A DNA stretch of 5,768 nt, from positions 1 through 5,768 of the forward strand of contig JAMDDG010000405.1 in the NCBI GenBank assembly GCA_023488865.1. Reading direction: 5' to 3'. This DNA comes from Bacteroidota bacterium. GTDB taxonomy: Bacteria > Bacteroidota > Bacteroidia > Bacteroidales > Prolixibacteraceae. Within the stretch, counting starts at the first letter, position 1; every line of letters starts with the position of its first letter. The notes under the pieces were generated by a model that was not told where the DNA came from, did no database searches, and was given only the letters and a program-made list of their open reading frames with translations. A program made the translations under genes and the position numbers. Shown piece after piece: positions 1 through 5,768 of the stretch.

Positions 1-1181
1 AAGAAGATATCAAGCGGTTTGTTCCTGTCCTTAAGTTAAACGGCTTGTCGGGGGCGGTTGTTTTGTCTACCTGTAACCGTACCGAGATCTATTATGAGAT
101 GAACGAACTGCTGGTTTCCTTAAGCGCCTCCGACATCGAAAATATACTTTTCACCTTTCGAAAAATGGACAAAGAGGTGAGAAAATATTTTTATCATAAA
201 GAAAATGAGGCAGTTGCAAGCCATCTTTTTCACGTCGGATCCGGCCTGGATTCGATGGCCCTGGGAGAGTATCAGATTGTTGGCCAGATCAAAACTGCTG
301 TTCAGATAAGCAAAACAAACAAATTAATCAGTTCTTCGCTGGGAAAACTCTTCGACGATGCCTTGAAGGCAGGCAAAAGAGTGCGTACCGACACCGCGCT
401 TAACAAGGGCGCAGTTTCCATCAGCTATGCCGGGGTGGAACTGGCTTCCAAAAAATTACATCATCTCAACACCCACCCGGTTCTGTTAGTCGGGGCGGGA
501 CAAACCGGAGAGTTGACCCTCCTGAATCTGATTAAAAAATCCTGTTCCCTTTTTACCATCGTCAACCGCACCAAGGAAAAAGCGGAAGAGTTGGCCACGA
601 AATACCAGGCTAAAGTTGCGGAAATAGATCAGTTGGACGAACTGTTGCTTTTAAACGATATCATCATCACATCCACCGCCTCTAAAAAACCTTTGTTTAC
701 TACCGGGATGGTGAAACAGGCAATGGCCGGAAGAGAGGGCAAACCACTGTTCTTTATTGATCTTTCAGTTCCCAGAAATGTGGCAAAGGAAGTAGGAGAG
801 ATCGATCATGTACTTGTTTATGATATAGATGCCCTGAATTCTGTCATTGAAAATAACCTTGAGAAAAGAAAAGGTGAGATTGCTATGGCAGAACAAATGA
901 TCAAGGGAGCAGTGGATGAATTTATGATGTGGTTTAATATCAGGGCTTTGGCGCCCACCTTTAAATCTATTTATACCAGCTTCCAGGAAGCCAGCAAAAA
1001 CGTTTTGGATAGTGTTATCAAAAACAAGGATGAAGAAGCATACGAAAAAGCGCTCGAATATGGTGACCTCATCACCAAAAAATTGATCGGCATGATGATT
1101 GAAAACATCAAAACGGTTACAGACAACGGCTGCAACAGGGATTACATCACGGTCGTTAACCAATTATTTGCACAGAATTAA
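1..1181 (+). CDS. hemA: Glutamyl-tRNA reductase, 5'-truncated by window edge
   Basis: This enzyme makes the first committed step of C5-route tetrapyrrole synthesis: NADPH-dependent reduction of glutamyl-tRNA(Glu) to glutamate-1-semialdehyde in the cytoplasm. The frame is open from the left edge (first complete codon at position 3), giving 392 visible residues. The catalytic cysteine lies in STCNRTEIY (Cys at 72-74). It sits at about residue 50 in the family, so about 26 N-terminal residues are missing. Other signatures follow in order: SHLFHV with the conserved His at 222-224, GLDSMALGEYQIVGQ (from about 243), GAVSISYAGVELA (about 408-446), the NADPH-binding VLLVGAGQTGE (about 480-512), NRT after the second strand, and IDLSVPRNV (about 757-783). 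The helical C-terminal dimerisation domain runs from about 860 to the stop. A TTG at 45 could be taken as a start but lies inside the catalytic domain, so it is not the start. The stop is 2 bases before hemC-hemD. Identity is very secure; only the N-terminus is unseen. Confidence 0.96.
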   Translation, partial: EDIKRFVPVLKLNGLSGAVVLSTCNRTEIYYEMNELLVSLSASDIENILFTFRKMDKEVRKYFYHKENEAVASHLFHVGSGLDSMALGEYQIVGQIKTAVQISKTNKLISSSLGKLFDDALKAGKRVRTDTALNKGAVSISYAGVELASKKLHHLNTHPVLLVGAGQTGELTLLNLIKKSCSLFTIVNRTKEKAEELATKYQAKVAEIDQLDELLLLNDIIITSTASKKPLFTTGMVKQAMAGREGKPLFFIDLSVPRNVAKEVGEIDHVLVYDIDALNSVIENNLEKRKGEIAMAEQMIKGAVDEFMMWFNIRALAPTFKSIYTSFQEASKNVLDSVIKNKDEEAYEKALEYGDLITKKLIGMMIENIKTVTDNGCNRDYITVVNQLFAQN

Positions 1182-1183
1182 GC

Positions 1184-2893
1184 ATGGATCGAACCATAAG
1201 AATTGGCACCAGAGGTAGTCAATTAGCTCTCTACCAGGCCAATGTTGTAAAAGAAGAATTAGAAAAAAAATTCCCCGGAAACCTTTTCCAGATCGTGGTG
1301 ATCAAAACCAAAGGGGATAAAATATTGGATGTCCCCCTATCCAAGATTGGAGATAAGGGTCTGTTTACCAAAGAATTGGAAACGGCTATGTTCGAAAACG
1401 AAATCGACATGGCCGTTCATAGTTTGAAAGATTTACCTACCCGCTTCCCGGAAGGGGTTGTTTTGGGCGCTGTCCTGAAACGCGGGGAAGTCAGGGATGC
1501 ATTGATCAGTACTTCCAAAAGGACTTTAAAAGATTTGACCTCAGCAGACGTAATTGCTACTTCCAGCCTGAGGCGAAAGGCGCAACTGTTAAGAATCAAC
1601 AAGAATTTCAAGATTGTGGAGATTCGCGGTAACGTCAATACCCGTATCCGGAAGATGGAAGAGGGCTATTGTACCGTCATGGTAATGGCCGGCGCCGGAC
1701 TGATACGACTGGGAATGGAAAACTATATTTCAGAGCTGATTGATCCGGAACTGATGATTCCAGCCTGCAGCCAGGGTGCGATAGCTATAGAGATACGTGG
1801 GAATGATCCTGTTATTGCCGGCATCGTTGGTGCCATTAATGATCAAAATACATTGATCGCCACTGAGGCTGAACGCGCTTTTTTGCGCACCCTCGAGGGA
1901 GGTTGTCAAATCCCGGTAGGAAGTTACAGCCGTATCATCGGAGCTAAATTCGAGCTGACAGGTTTCATTTCAAGCATCAATGGTGAAGAATTCCTGACAG
2001 AAAAGCGCGAGGGTCCACTCGGGCTGGCAGTTGAGCTGGCCGTTCAAATGGCAGAAAGTTTGCAAAATAAGGGAGGCAGGGAGATACTGGAGGCGATCCG
2101 CATCGATAATCCGTTTGACATAAAAGAGCTTCCGCTTTCGGGAAAAATATTTATCTCAACCCGGGCCGCCGAAACAGGAGATACCCTGCCGGATCTGCTT
2201 GCAGTACAAGGGGCAACAGTGTTCCCGCTTCCGATGATTGAGATCAAACCTGCTGCTCTGAAACCCGAAGAAGTTGCTAACATCAAGCATTTAAGCAGTT
2301 ACGACTGGCTCTTTTTTACCAGCAGAAACGGGGTAGCCCATTTTTTCAAACAGTTAATTGACCAGACGGGAAGCTCAGAGTTGCCTGTTACGCTCAAAAT
2401 AGCTGTGGTAGGCTCCAAAACAGCTTCAGAATTGGAATATTACGGATATTCCCCCACGTTTCTCGGTAAAGAACACGGTTCTTCAGAGTTGGCTGCAGAA
2501 TTTCACAAAGCTTATCAACCCACAAATCAGAAAATCCTTTTATCGATGGGGAATCTGGCCGATGATACTTTAAAAAATCAGTTGGGAGCAGAAAATCAGG
2601 TGGAGCGTATCGACGTTTACGAAACATGCCAGCCAAAACAGGCTGATCCATTGATAATGAAACGCATAGAAGAAGGACAATATGATTTGATTTTGTTTAC
2701 CAGTCCATCTACTTTTGCCCATTTCAGCTCCTTTGTTGATAAAAAAATACTGGGTAACCTGAAGATTGGAAGCATCGGTACCACCACTTCCAAGGCCATC
2801 CGGGATACCGGGTTTGAACCAAAGTTGACCGCAAAAATGTCTAATGCAGAAGGACTTGCAACGTCCATCCTTCAATATTACAAACAATCTTAA
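1184..2893 (+). CDS. hemCD: Bifunctional hydroxymethylbilane synthase / uroporphyrinogen-III synthase (HemC-HemD fusion)
   Basis: The 569-residue product joins two consecutive pathway enzymes. Residues 1 to about 310 are porphobilinogen deaminase (HemC), which links four porphobilinogens into hydroxymethylbilane. Visible signatures are IGTRGSQLAL (7-16), AVHSLKDLP with catalytic Asp83, SSLRRKAQ with Arg130/131, IRGNVNTR with Arg148 and Arg154, and EGGCQIPVG with Cys241, the dipyrromethane cofactor attachment site. From about residue 319 (GKIFISTRA) to the end is uroporphyrinogen-III synthase (HemD), which cyclises the bilane with ring D inversion. It shows FTSRNGV (378-384), VYETCQP (488-494), FTSPST (505-510) and IGTTTSKAI (531-539). 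HemD is poorly conserved in general, but its length of about 250 residues and these motifs fit. There is no stop or start between the halves. ATG 1184 is 2 bases after the hemA stop and places the GTR motif at the usual distance from the N-terminus. The gene probably belongs to a hemA-hemCD-hemB transcript. HemC identity is certain; HemD is very likely. Confidence 0.95.
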   Translation: MDRTIRIGTRGSQLALYQANVVKEELEKKFPGNLFQIVVIKTKGDKILDVPLSKIGDKGLFTKELETAMFENEIDMAVHSLKDLPTRFPEGVVLGAVLKRGEVRDALISTSKRTLKDLTSADVIATSSLRRKAQLLRINKNFKIVEIRGNVNTRIRKMEEGYCTVMVMAGAGLIRLGMENYISELIDPELMIPACSQGAIAIEIRGNDPVIAGIVGAINDQNTLIATEAERAFLRTLEGGCQIPVGSYSRIIGAKFELTGFISSINGEEFLTEKREGPLGLAVELAVQMAESLQNKGGREILEAIRIDNPFDIKELPLSGKIFISTRAAETGDTLPDLLAVQGATVFPLPMIEIKPAALKPEEVANIKHLSSYDWLFFTSRNGVAHFFKQLIDQTGSSELPVTLKIAVVGSKTASELEYYGYSPTFLGKEHGSSELAAEFHKAYQPTNQKILLSMGNLADDTLKNQLGAENQVERIDVYETCQPKQADPLIMKRIEEGQYDLILFTSPSTFAHFSSFVDKKILGNLKIGSIGTTTSKAIRDTGFEPKLTAKMSNAEGLATSILQYYKQS

Positions 2894-2903
2894 AACAAAT
2901 GCC

Positions 2904-3887
2904 ATGAGATTTCCTGTTACCAGATTAAGAAGACTTAGATACAACAAGGTTGTAAGAGAGATGGTTACCGAAACAAAACTGTCGGTCGATGATTTCGTGA
3001 TGCCGTTGTTTGTTTGCTCCGGGACCAACGTAAATAACCCGATCAGTTCAATGCCGGGCAATTCGCAACTTTCGGTCGACCTATTGGTTGAGGAGTGCAA
3101 GAATATTGTTGCAGCAGGTGTAAAGTCGGTATTGCTTTTCGGCATTCCCCCCCACAAAGACGAGGATGGCAGCGTTGCCTGCGAGCACAACGGAATCGTG
3201 CAACAAGCTATCCGCGCTATCAAAAAGGATCCTGCAACCAAAGATTTGTTGGTAATTGCAGATGTCTGCAACTGCGAATATACGGTGCATGGCCATTGCG
3301 GCACCATCGTGGATGGCGATGTTGACAACGACCTTACCCTGATAACCTTGGCCAAACAGTCGGTCTCATTAGCCGAAGCCGGAGCGGATATCATTGCCCC
3401 CAGCGACATGATGGACGGGCGTGTTGGCGTCATCCGTGAGCAACTGGATGTCAACGGATTCTACAAAATTCCGATTATGGCCTATTCAGCCAAGTTCGCT
3501 TCCGGATTTTACGGTCCGTTCAGGGAAGCAGCCGAAAGCGCACCCAAATTTGGCAACCGTGCCACTTACCAGATGAACCCGGCCAATTCCAATGAAGCGG
3601 TCAGGGAGGTGGAACTGGATATCGCCGAAGGCGCCGACATCGTGATGGTGAAACCAGCTTTGAGTTACCTCGATGTGATCCACCGGGTAAAAACCGAGTT
3701 TCAAATGCCGGTTGCTGCTTACAATGTGAGTGGTGAATTTTCGATGGTAAAGGCTGCTGAAGCCAACGGTTGGATCGATGGCCCGCGGGTGATGATGGAA
3801 ATCCTTACCTCAATCAAAAGGGCTGGCGCCGATATAATTATTACCTATCATGCAGTGGAAGCTGCAAAGATTTTAAGAGGTTTATAG
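2904..3887 (+). CDS. hemB: Delta-aminolevulinic acid dehydratase (porphobilinogen synthase)
   Basis: This cytoplasmic enzyme condenses two 5-aminolevulinate molecules to porphobilinogen, the HemC substrate. The 327-residue product has the normal family length. The two Schiff-base lysines are visible: Lys197 in YSAKFASGFYGPFREA and Lys250 in MVKPA. The metal site DVCNCEYTVHGHCG has all three cysteines (Cys122, Cys124, Cys132), which marks the zinc-dependent class rather than the Asp-containing magnesium class. APSDMMDGRVGVIRE (165-179) is also typical. ATG 2904 is chosen because it gives the usual RFPVTRLRRLR N-terminus and starts 10 bases after the hemCD stop. An earlier in-frame ATG at 2844 would add 20 unconserved residues encoded inside hemCD. 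No clear Shine-Dalgarno sequence precedes the start, as is usual in Bacteroidota. Close spacing suggests co-transcription with hemA and hemCD. Confidence 0.97.
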   Translation: MRFPVTRLRRLRYNKVVREMVTETKLSVDDFVMPLFVCSGTNVNNPISSMPGNSQLSVDLLVEECKNIVAAGVKSVLLFGIPPHKDEDGSVACEHNGIVQQAIRAIKKDPATKDLLVIADVCNCEYTVHGHCGTIVDGDVDNDLTLITLAKQSVSLAEAGADIIAPSDMMDGRVGVIREQLDVNGFYKIPIMAYSAKFASGFYGPFREAAESAPKFGNRATYQMNPANSNEAVREVELDIAEGADIVMVKPALSYLDVIHRVKTEFQMPVAAYNVSGEFSMVKAAEANGWIDGPRVMMEILTSIKRAGADIIITYHAVEAAKILRGL

Positions 3888-3974
3888 CTGTCTGTCTTAA
3901 AGGCAGAGGTTCTCTCTTATTAATTGGGAGCATCCAGGCCAGAATTGGTAGATAGTGTGCGTGCTAAGGATCGA

Positions 3975-3992
3975 ATAATTTTGATAATTTTG
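3975..3992 (+). promoter_or_regulatory. Tandem Bacteroidota-type -7 promoter motifs upstream of the antitoxin-like gene
   Basis: The 9-base unit ATAATTTTG occurs twice back to back. Each copy contains an exact match to TAnnTTTG, the -7 element used by the Bacteroidota primary sigma factor (3976-3983 and 3985-3992). The site lies in the only sizeable gap between hem genes, 18 bases before the ATG at 4010, which would give a short leader. No convincing -33 TTTG is seen at the usual spacing of about 20 bases, so activity is uncertain. If real, it would drive the antitoxin-like gene and hemL independently of the hemA-hemCD-hemB block. Confidence 0.35.
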
Positions 3993-4009
3993 AAAAAAAA
4001 CCACGGATT

Positions 4010-4225
4010 ATGGACTCAATTATTGTCAAACCGAAAAATAAGGAATCTATACCGTTTCTTAAACGTCTGCTACTTGCCCTTGACAATGTCGATAGTATTG
4101 AAGTAATTAAATCATCCGAAGGCCGGGTAAAAAAAAGCATTGAGTCGGGCCTTAAAGATGCTAAAGACATCGTTTCCGGAAAAAGAAAGGGCAAAACACT
4201 TAGACAGCTTCTGGATGAAGATTGA
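4010..4225 (+). CDS. Small antitoxin-like protein (possible DUF2683-type), apparently without its toxin
   Basis: This 71-residue, highly charged protein has a basic middle and an acidic end (LLDED). Its N-terminus, SIIVKPKNKES followed by FLKRLLLAL, and its C-terminus, SGLKDAKDIVSGKRKGKTLRQLLDED in outline, resemble small antitoxins recalled from Bacteroidota type II toxin-antitoxin pairs. Those have a VKPKNK-type opening and end in a GKxKGK..xxLLxE tail that wraps the RelE/ParE toxin. This is pattern recall, not a search result. The last 11 bases overlap an ATG in another frame (4215), the overlap geometry typical of antitoxin-toxin pairs, but only a toxin-start stub follows before hemL. Its base composition looks more A/T-rich than the flanking hem genes, consistent with acquisition. 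Tandem TAnnTTTG motifs lie just upstream. It could function as an orphan antitoxin, an autoregulator, or not at all. That it is a coding gene is likely; its family is moderately likely. Confidence 0.65.
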   Translation: MDSIIVKPKNKESIPFLKRLLLALDNVDSIEVIKSSEGRVKKSIESGLKDAKDIVSGKRKGKTLRQLLDED

Positions 4226-4256
4226 AGTTATAACCACCCCAACTTTTATAAATAAA
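4215..4256 (+). pseudogene. Possible 5' remnant of a RelE/ParE-family toxin gene
   Basis: ATG 4215, inside the last codons of the antitoxin-like gene, opens MKIEVITTPTFINK. Toxins of the RelE/ParE group in Bacteroidota often begin with a short strand followed by TPxFxK and then a KRLAKKY-type helix. Here the match stops after the lysine and the frame continues directly into the hemL leader without a stop. The 11-base overlap with the upstream gene is what an intact antitoxin-toxin pair would show. The likely explanation is a deletion that removed the toxin body and joined its first codons to the sequence before hemL. Fourteen residues are too few to be sure, and chance similarity is possible. 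Confidence 0.4.
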
Positions 4257-4268
4257 CGAACGAATCCA

Positions 4269-5564
4269 ATGCAATTCAAGCAAAGCATAGCCGCCTTCGA
4301 AAGGGCACAAAAAAGTATCCCGGGTGGAGTTAATTCGCCGGTCAGGGCATTCAAAAGTGTCGGCTTAAATCCGGTTTTTGTTAAAAGGGCCAAAGGGACG
4401 ACCATTACCGATTTAGATGGAAACCAGTACATTGATTGTCTGGCATCCTGGGGACCATTGTTATTTGGCCATGCCTACGATCAGATTCTGACCGCCATAA
4501 GCGAGGCAGCGGTCAAGGGTACCAGTTTTGGCGCCCCTTCCGAATACGAAACGGAGATGGCCGAGCGGATCATCAAAATGGTCCCTTCAATCGAGATGGT
4601 TCGGATGGTCAGTTCAGGTACTGAAGCGACGATGAGCGCCATCCGGCTGGCCCGCGGCTATACCGGAAGGGAGGCATTTGTTAAGTTTGCAGGCAATTAC
4701 CATGGTCACGGCGACAGCTTCCTGATCAAAGCCGGCTCCGGTGCGATGACGCTCGGTATTCCCAATAGTCCGGGTATCACGGTAGGAACCGCAAAGGATA
4801 CCCTGATGGCAGAATACAACAACCTGGCGTCGGTAGAGAAGTTGTTCAAAGAGAAAGGCAACGAAATTGCCGCAGTGATCCTGGAACCGGTAGCCGGAAA
4901 TATGGGCGTAGTGGTACCAACGAAAGAATTTTTACAAGGTTTGAGGGATCTTACCACCAAATATGGCGCTTTGCTGATTTTCGATGAGGTGATCACCGGC
5001 TTCAGGCTGGCCAAAGGGGGCGCACAGGAATATTACGGAGTCATGCCCGACCTTACCACGCTGGGCAAAATCATCGGTGGCGGTCTCCCGGTAGGGGCTT
5101 ACGGCGGCCGCAAAGAGATCATGGAAATGATGGCGCCTGTTGGGCCTGTCTATCAAGCCGGTACCTTATCAGGAAACCCGTTGGCAATGGCTGCCGGTAT
5201 TACCATGCTTAAGCTGGTTGAGGAAACCAAAGATCTTTATACCGAGCTGGAACGCAAATCGGCCAAATTGGAACAGGGGATCCGCAAAAATCTGGAGGCA
5301 ACCGGTGTTCCCGGTGTGATCAACAGGGTTGGTTCGATGATGACCCTTTTCTTTACTTCCGCCAAACAAGTCACCAATCTGGAGGAGGCCATGACGGCTG
5401 ACACTTCGAAGTATGCCAATTATTTTAAACACTCACTCGAGAGTGGCATCTACCTGGCGCCTTCTCAGTTTGAATGTTTGTTTGTGTCTTATGCCCACAC
5501 CGATGATGAGATTGAAAGGATGATTGCTGCCAACTTACAGGCATTAAAACAAATGAAAAATTAA
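4269..5564 (+). CDS. hemL: Glutamate-1-semialdehyde 2,1-aminomutase
   Basis: This PLP enzyme converts glutamate-1-semialdehyde, the HemA product, to 5-aminolevulinate, the HemB substrate. The 431-residue product has the standard family length. Signatures run from IPGGVNSPVRAF (17-28) and ASWGPLLFGHA (59-69) to SSGTEATMSAIRLARG (115-130, phosphate-binding region), YHGHGD (144-149), EPVAGNMG (206-213), FDEVITGFR (238-246, with Asp239 at the PLP pyridine nitrogen), and TTLGKIIGGGLPVGAYGG (263-280). Lys267 in the last of these is the PLP Schiff-base lysine. GTLSGNPLAM (298-307) follows. ATG 4269 gives the usual N-terminus, about 16 residues before IPGG. The frame is open further upstream, and an ATG at 4215 would add 18 residues resembling a toxin start. 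No Shine-Dalgarno sequence is evident at either ATG. The gene is separated from hemB by the antitoxin-like gene, so it may depend on the 3975-3992 promoter or on readthrough. Confidence 0.97.
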   Translation: MQFKQSIAAFERAQKSIPGGVNSPVRAFKSVGLNPVFVKRAKGTTITDLDGNQYIDCLASWGPLLFGHAYDQILTAISEAAVKGTSFGAPSEYETEMAERIIKMVPSIEMVRMVSSGTEATMSAIRLARGYTGREAFVKFAGNYHGHGDSFLIKAGSGAMTLGIPNSPGITVGTAKDTLMAEYNNLASVEKLFKEKGNEIAAVILEPVAGNMGVVVPTKEFLQGLRDLTTKYGALLIFDEVITGFRLAKGGAQEYYGVMPDLTTLGKIIGGGLPVGAYGGRKEIMEMMAPVGPVYQAGTLSGNPLAMAAGITMLKLVEETKDLYTELERKSAKLEQGIRKNLEATGVPGVINRVGSMMTLFFTSAKQVTNLEEAMTADTSKYANYFKHSLESGIYLAPSQFECLFVSYAHTDDEIERMIAANLQALKQMKN

Positions 5565-5584
5565 GGGATATCTTTTTTTAGAGT

Positions 5585-5664
5585 CCTTTGTGTTATCCTT
5601 AGTGACATTTGTGGTTAAGCCTTTAAAAATTTCACCACAATGGACTCAAAGGATTTCACGAAGT
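5585..5664. repeat. Imperfect inverted repeat (REP/MITE-like) downstream of hemL
   Basis: The left arm (5585-5615) and right arm (5634-5664) are imperfectly complementary. The inner stem is a perfect 7-bp match, TTGTGGT (5609-5615) with ACCACAA (5634-5640), and ATCCTT (5595-5600) pairs with AAGGAT (5649-5654). The loop is about 18 A/T-rich bases. Each arm is itself built from a roughly 10-11-base degenerate unit of the CTTTGTG/CTTCGTG kind, and another such unit (CACGAAG) extends past the right arm. Similar intergenic palindromes of CTTTGTGNN-type units ending in GTGGTTAA occur in many environmental Bacteroidota genomes (recalled, not searched). It could fold in the hemL transcript and act as a 3' stabiliser or weak terminator, though no T-run follows the stem. 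Confidence 0.55.
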
Positions 5665-5695
5665 ACACGAAGAGGGAATTGAATCAATACTTAAA

Positions 5696-5710
5696 TCGCA
5701 TATATTGCGA
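5696..5710. promoter_or_regulatory. Small palindrome, possible operator for a downstream gene
   Basis: Perfect 5-bp arms TCGCA and TGCGA flank the A/T spacer TATAT, in an A/T-rich stretch that probably precedes a gene starting beyond the right edge. The element is symmetrical and sits where an operator might lie, but 5-bp arms are short enough to occur by chance. No regulator can be named from the sequence. Confidence 0.2.
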
Positions 5711-5768
5711 ATAATTGTAATTATGGGTAATTCTTTGTTTTTAGATACATTAAAGGGGAAAAAGACAA

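Noticed and set aside
45..1181. hemA starting at TTG 45
   Set aside because: The frame is open to the left edge and residues before 45 fit the family; a start at 45 would place the catalytic cysteine only 10 residues in and remove part of the catalytic domain. The gene is truncated by the window, not short.
2844..2903. Upstream in-frame ATG for hemB inside hemCD
   Set aside because: It would add 20 residues unlike any HemB N-terminus, read from the end of the HemD coding region in another frame; ATG 2904 gives the conserved N-terminus.
2570..3454. 294-codon open frame on the minus strand across the hemCD-hemB junction
   Set aside because: It is antisense to two certain genes, crosses their boundary, is rich in Ser/Thr/Leu without any recognisable motif, and has no supporting start context; it is a codon-usage shadow.
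3892..3906. Hairpin CTGTCT-TAA-AGGCAG just after hemB as a terminator
   Set aside because: The 6-bp stem (one G-U pair) with a 3-base loop is real but weak, and no T-run follows. It is not enough to call an intrinsic terminator.
3935..3985. tRNA-like stretch (AATTGGTAGA, then GTGCTAAGGATCGAAT)
   Set aside because: The first part resembles a leucine tRNA D-arm and the second loosely resembles a T-loop, but no acceptor stem, paired anticodon stem or T-stem can be formed. It is at most a degenerate fragment, more likely chance.
4140..4268. hemL starting at ATG 4140 inside the antitoxin-like gene
   Set aside because: The frame is open but the residues are an out-of-frame reading of the antitoxin-like gene; only 4215 or 4269 are plausible, with 4269 matching the family start.
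5571..5579. T-run after hemL as an intrinsic terminator
   Set aside because: Seven consecutive T follow the hemL stop closely, but only weak A-T pairing is available upstream and there is no G/C-rich stem; termination here is not supported.
5721..5768. Promoter and gene start at the right edge
   Set aside because: A/T-rich sequence with a partial TAnnTTTG-like ATTCTTTG (5730-5737) and a purine-rich AAAGGGGAAAAAG suggest a gene beginning beyond 5768, but no exact promoter element and no start codon with a frame can be seen.

Overview
The window is a tetrapyrrole (heme/siroheme/cobalamin precursor) biosynthesis cluster, entirely on the + strand, most likely from a member of the Bacteroidota. 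The assignment to that phylum is inference. It rests on the style of the hem proteins, the lack of purine-rich Shine-Dalgarno sequences before well-supported starts, exact copies of the Bacteroidota -7 promoter element (TAnnTTTG) in the one real gap between genes, and a small antitoxin-like protein of a type common in that phylum. The genus cannot be told from this sequence.

Layout. Positions 1-1181 hold hemA (glutamyl-tRNA reductase), cut by the left edge and lacking about 26 N-terminal residues. It is followed after 2 bases by a 569-codon hemC-hemD fusion (1184-2893), and after 10 more bases by hemB (2904-3887). These three form a tight block that is almost certainly co-transcribed. A 122-base gap (3888-4009) carries a tandem promoter-like motif. 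A 71-codon antitoxin-like gene follows (4010-4225), and its 3' end overlaps what looks like the first 14 codons of a lost RelE/ParE-type toxin (4215-4256). That remnant runs in frame into hemL (4269-5564, glutamate-1-semialdehyde aminomutase). The last 204 bases have no recognisable gene. They hold an imperfect inverted repeat of the REP/MITE-like kind (about 5585-5664) and a small palindrome (5696-5710), probably upstream of a gene outside the window.

How the genes work together. HemA reduces glutamyl-tRNA(Glu) to glutamate-1-semialdehyde, and HemL converts this to 5-aminolevulinate (the C5 route). HemB condenses two 5-aminolevulinates to porphobilinogen. The HemC half of HemCD polymerises four porphobilinogens to hydroxymethylbilane, and the HemD half closes and inverts ring D to give uroporphyrinogen III. 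All five activities from charged glutamyl-tRNA to uroporphyrinogen III are therefore present. No branch enzyme (hemE for heme, cobA/cysG-type for siroheme and cobalamin) is in the window, so the end product is not shown.

The most unusual point is the hemB-hemL junction. An antitoxin-like gene without its toxin, and an in-frame toxin start stub leading into hemL, look like the scar of a toxin-antitoxin module that inserted in a hem operon and then lost its toxin by deletion. This reading rests on recalled family patterns and needs a database comparison.
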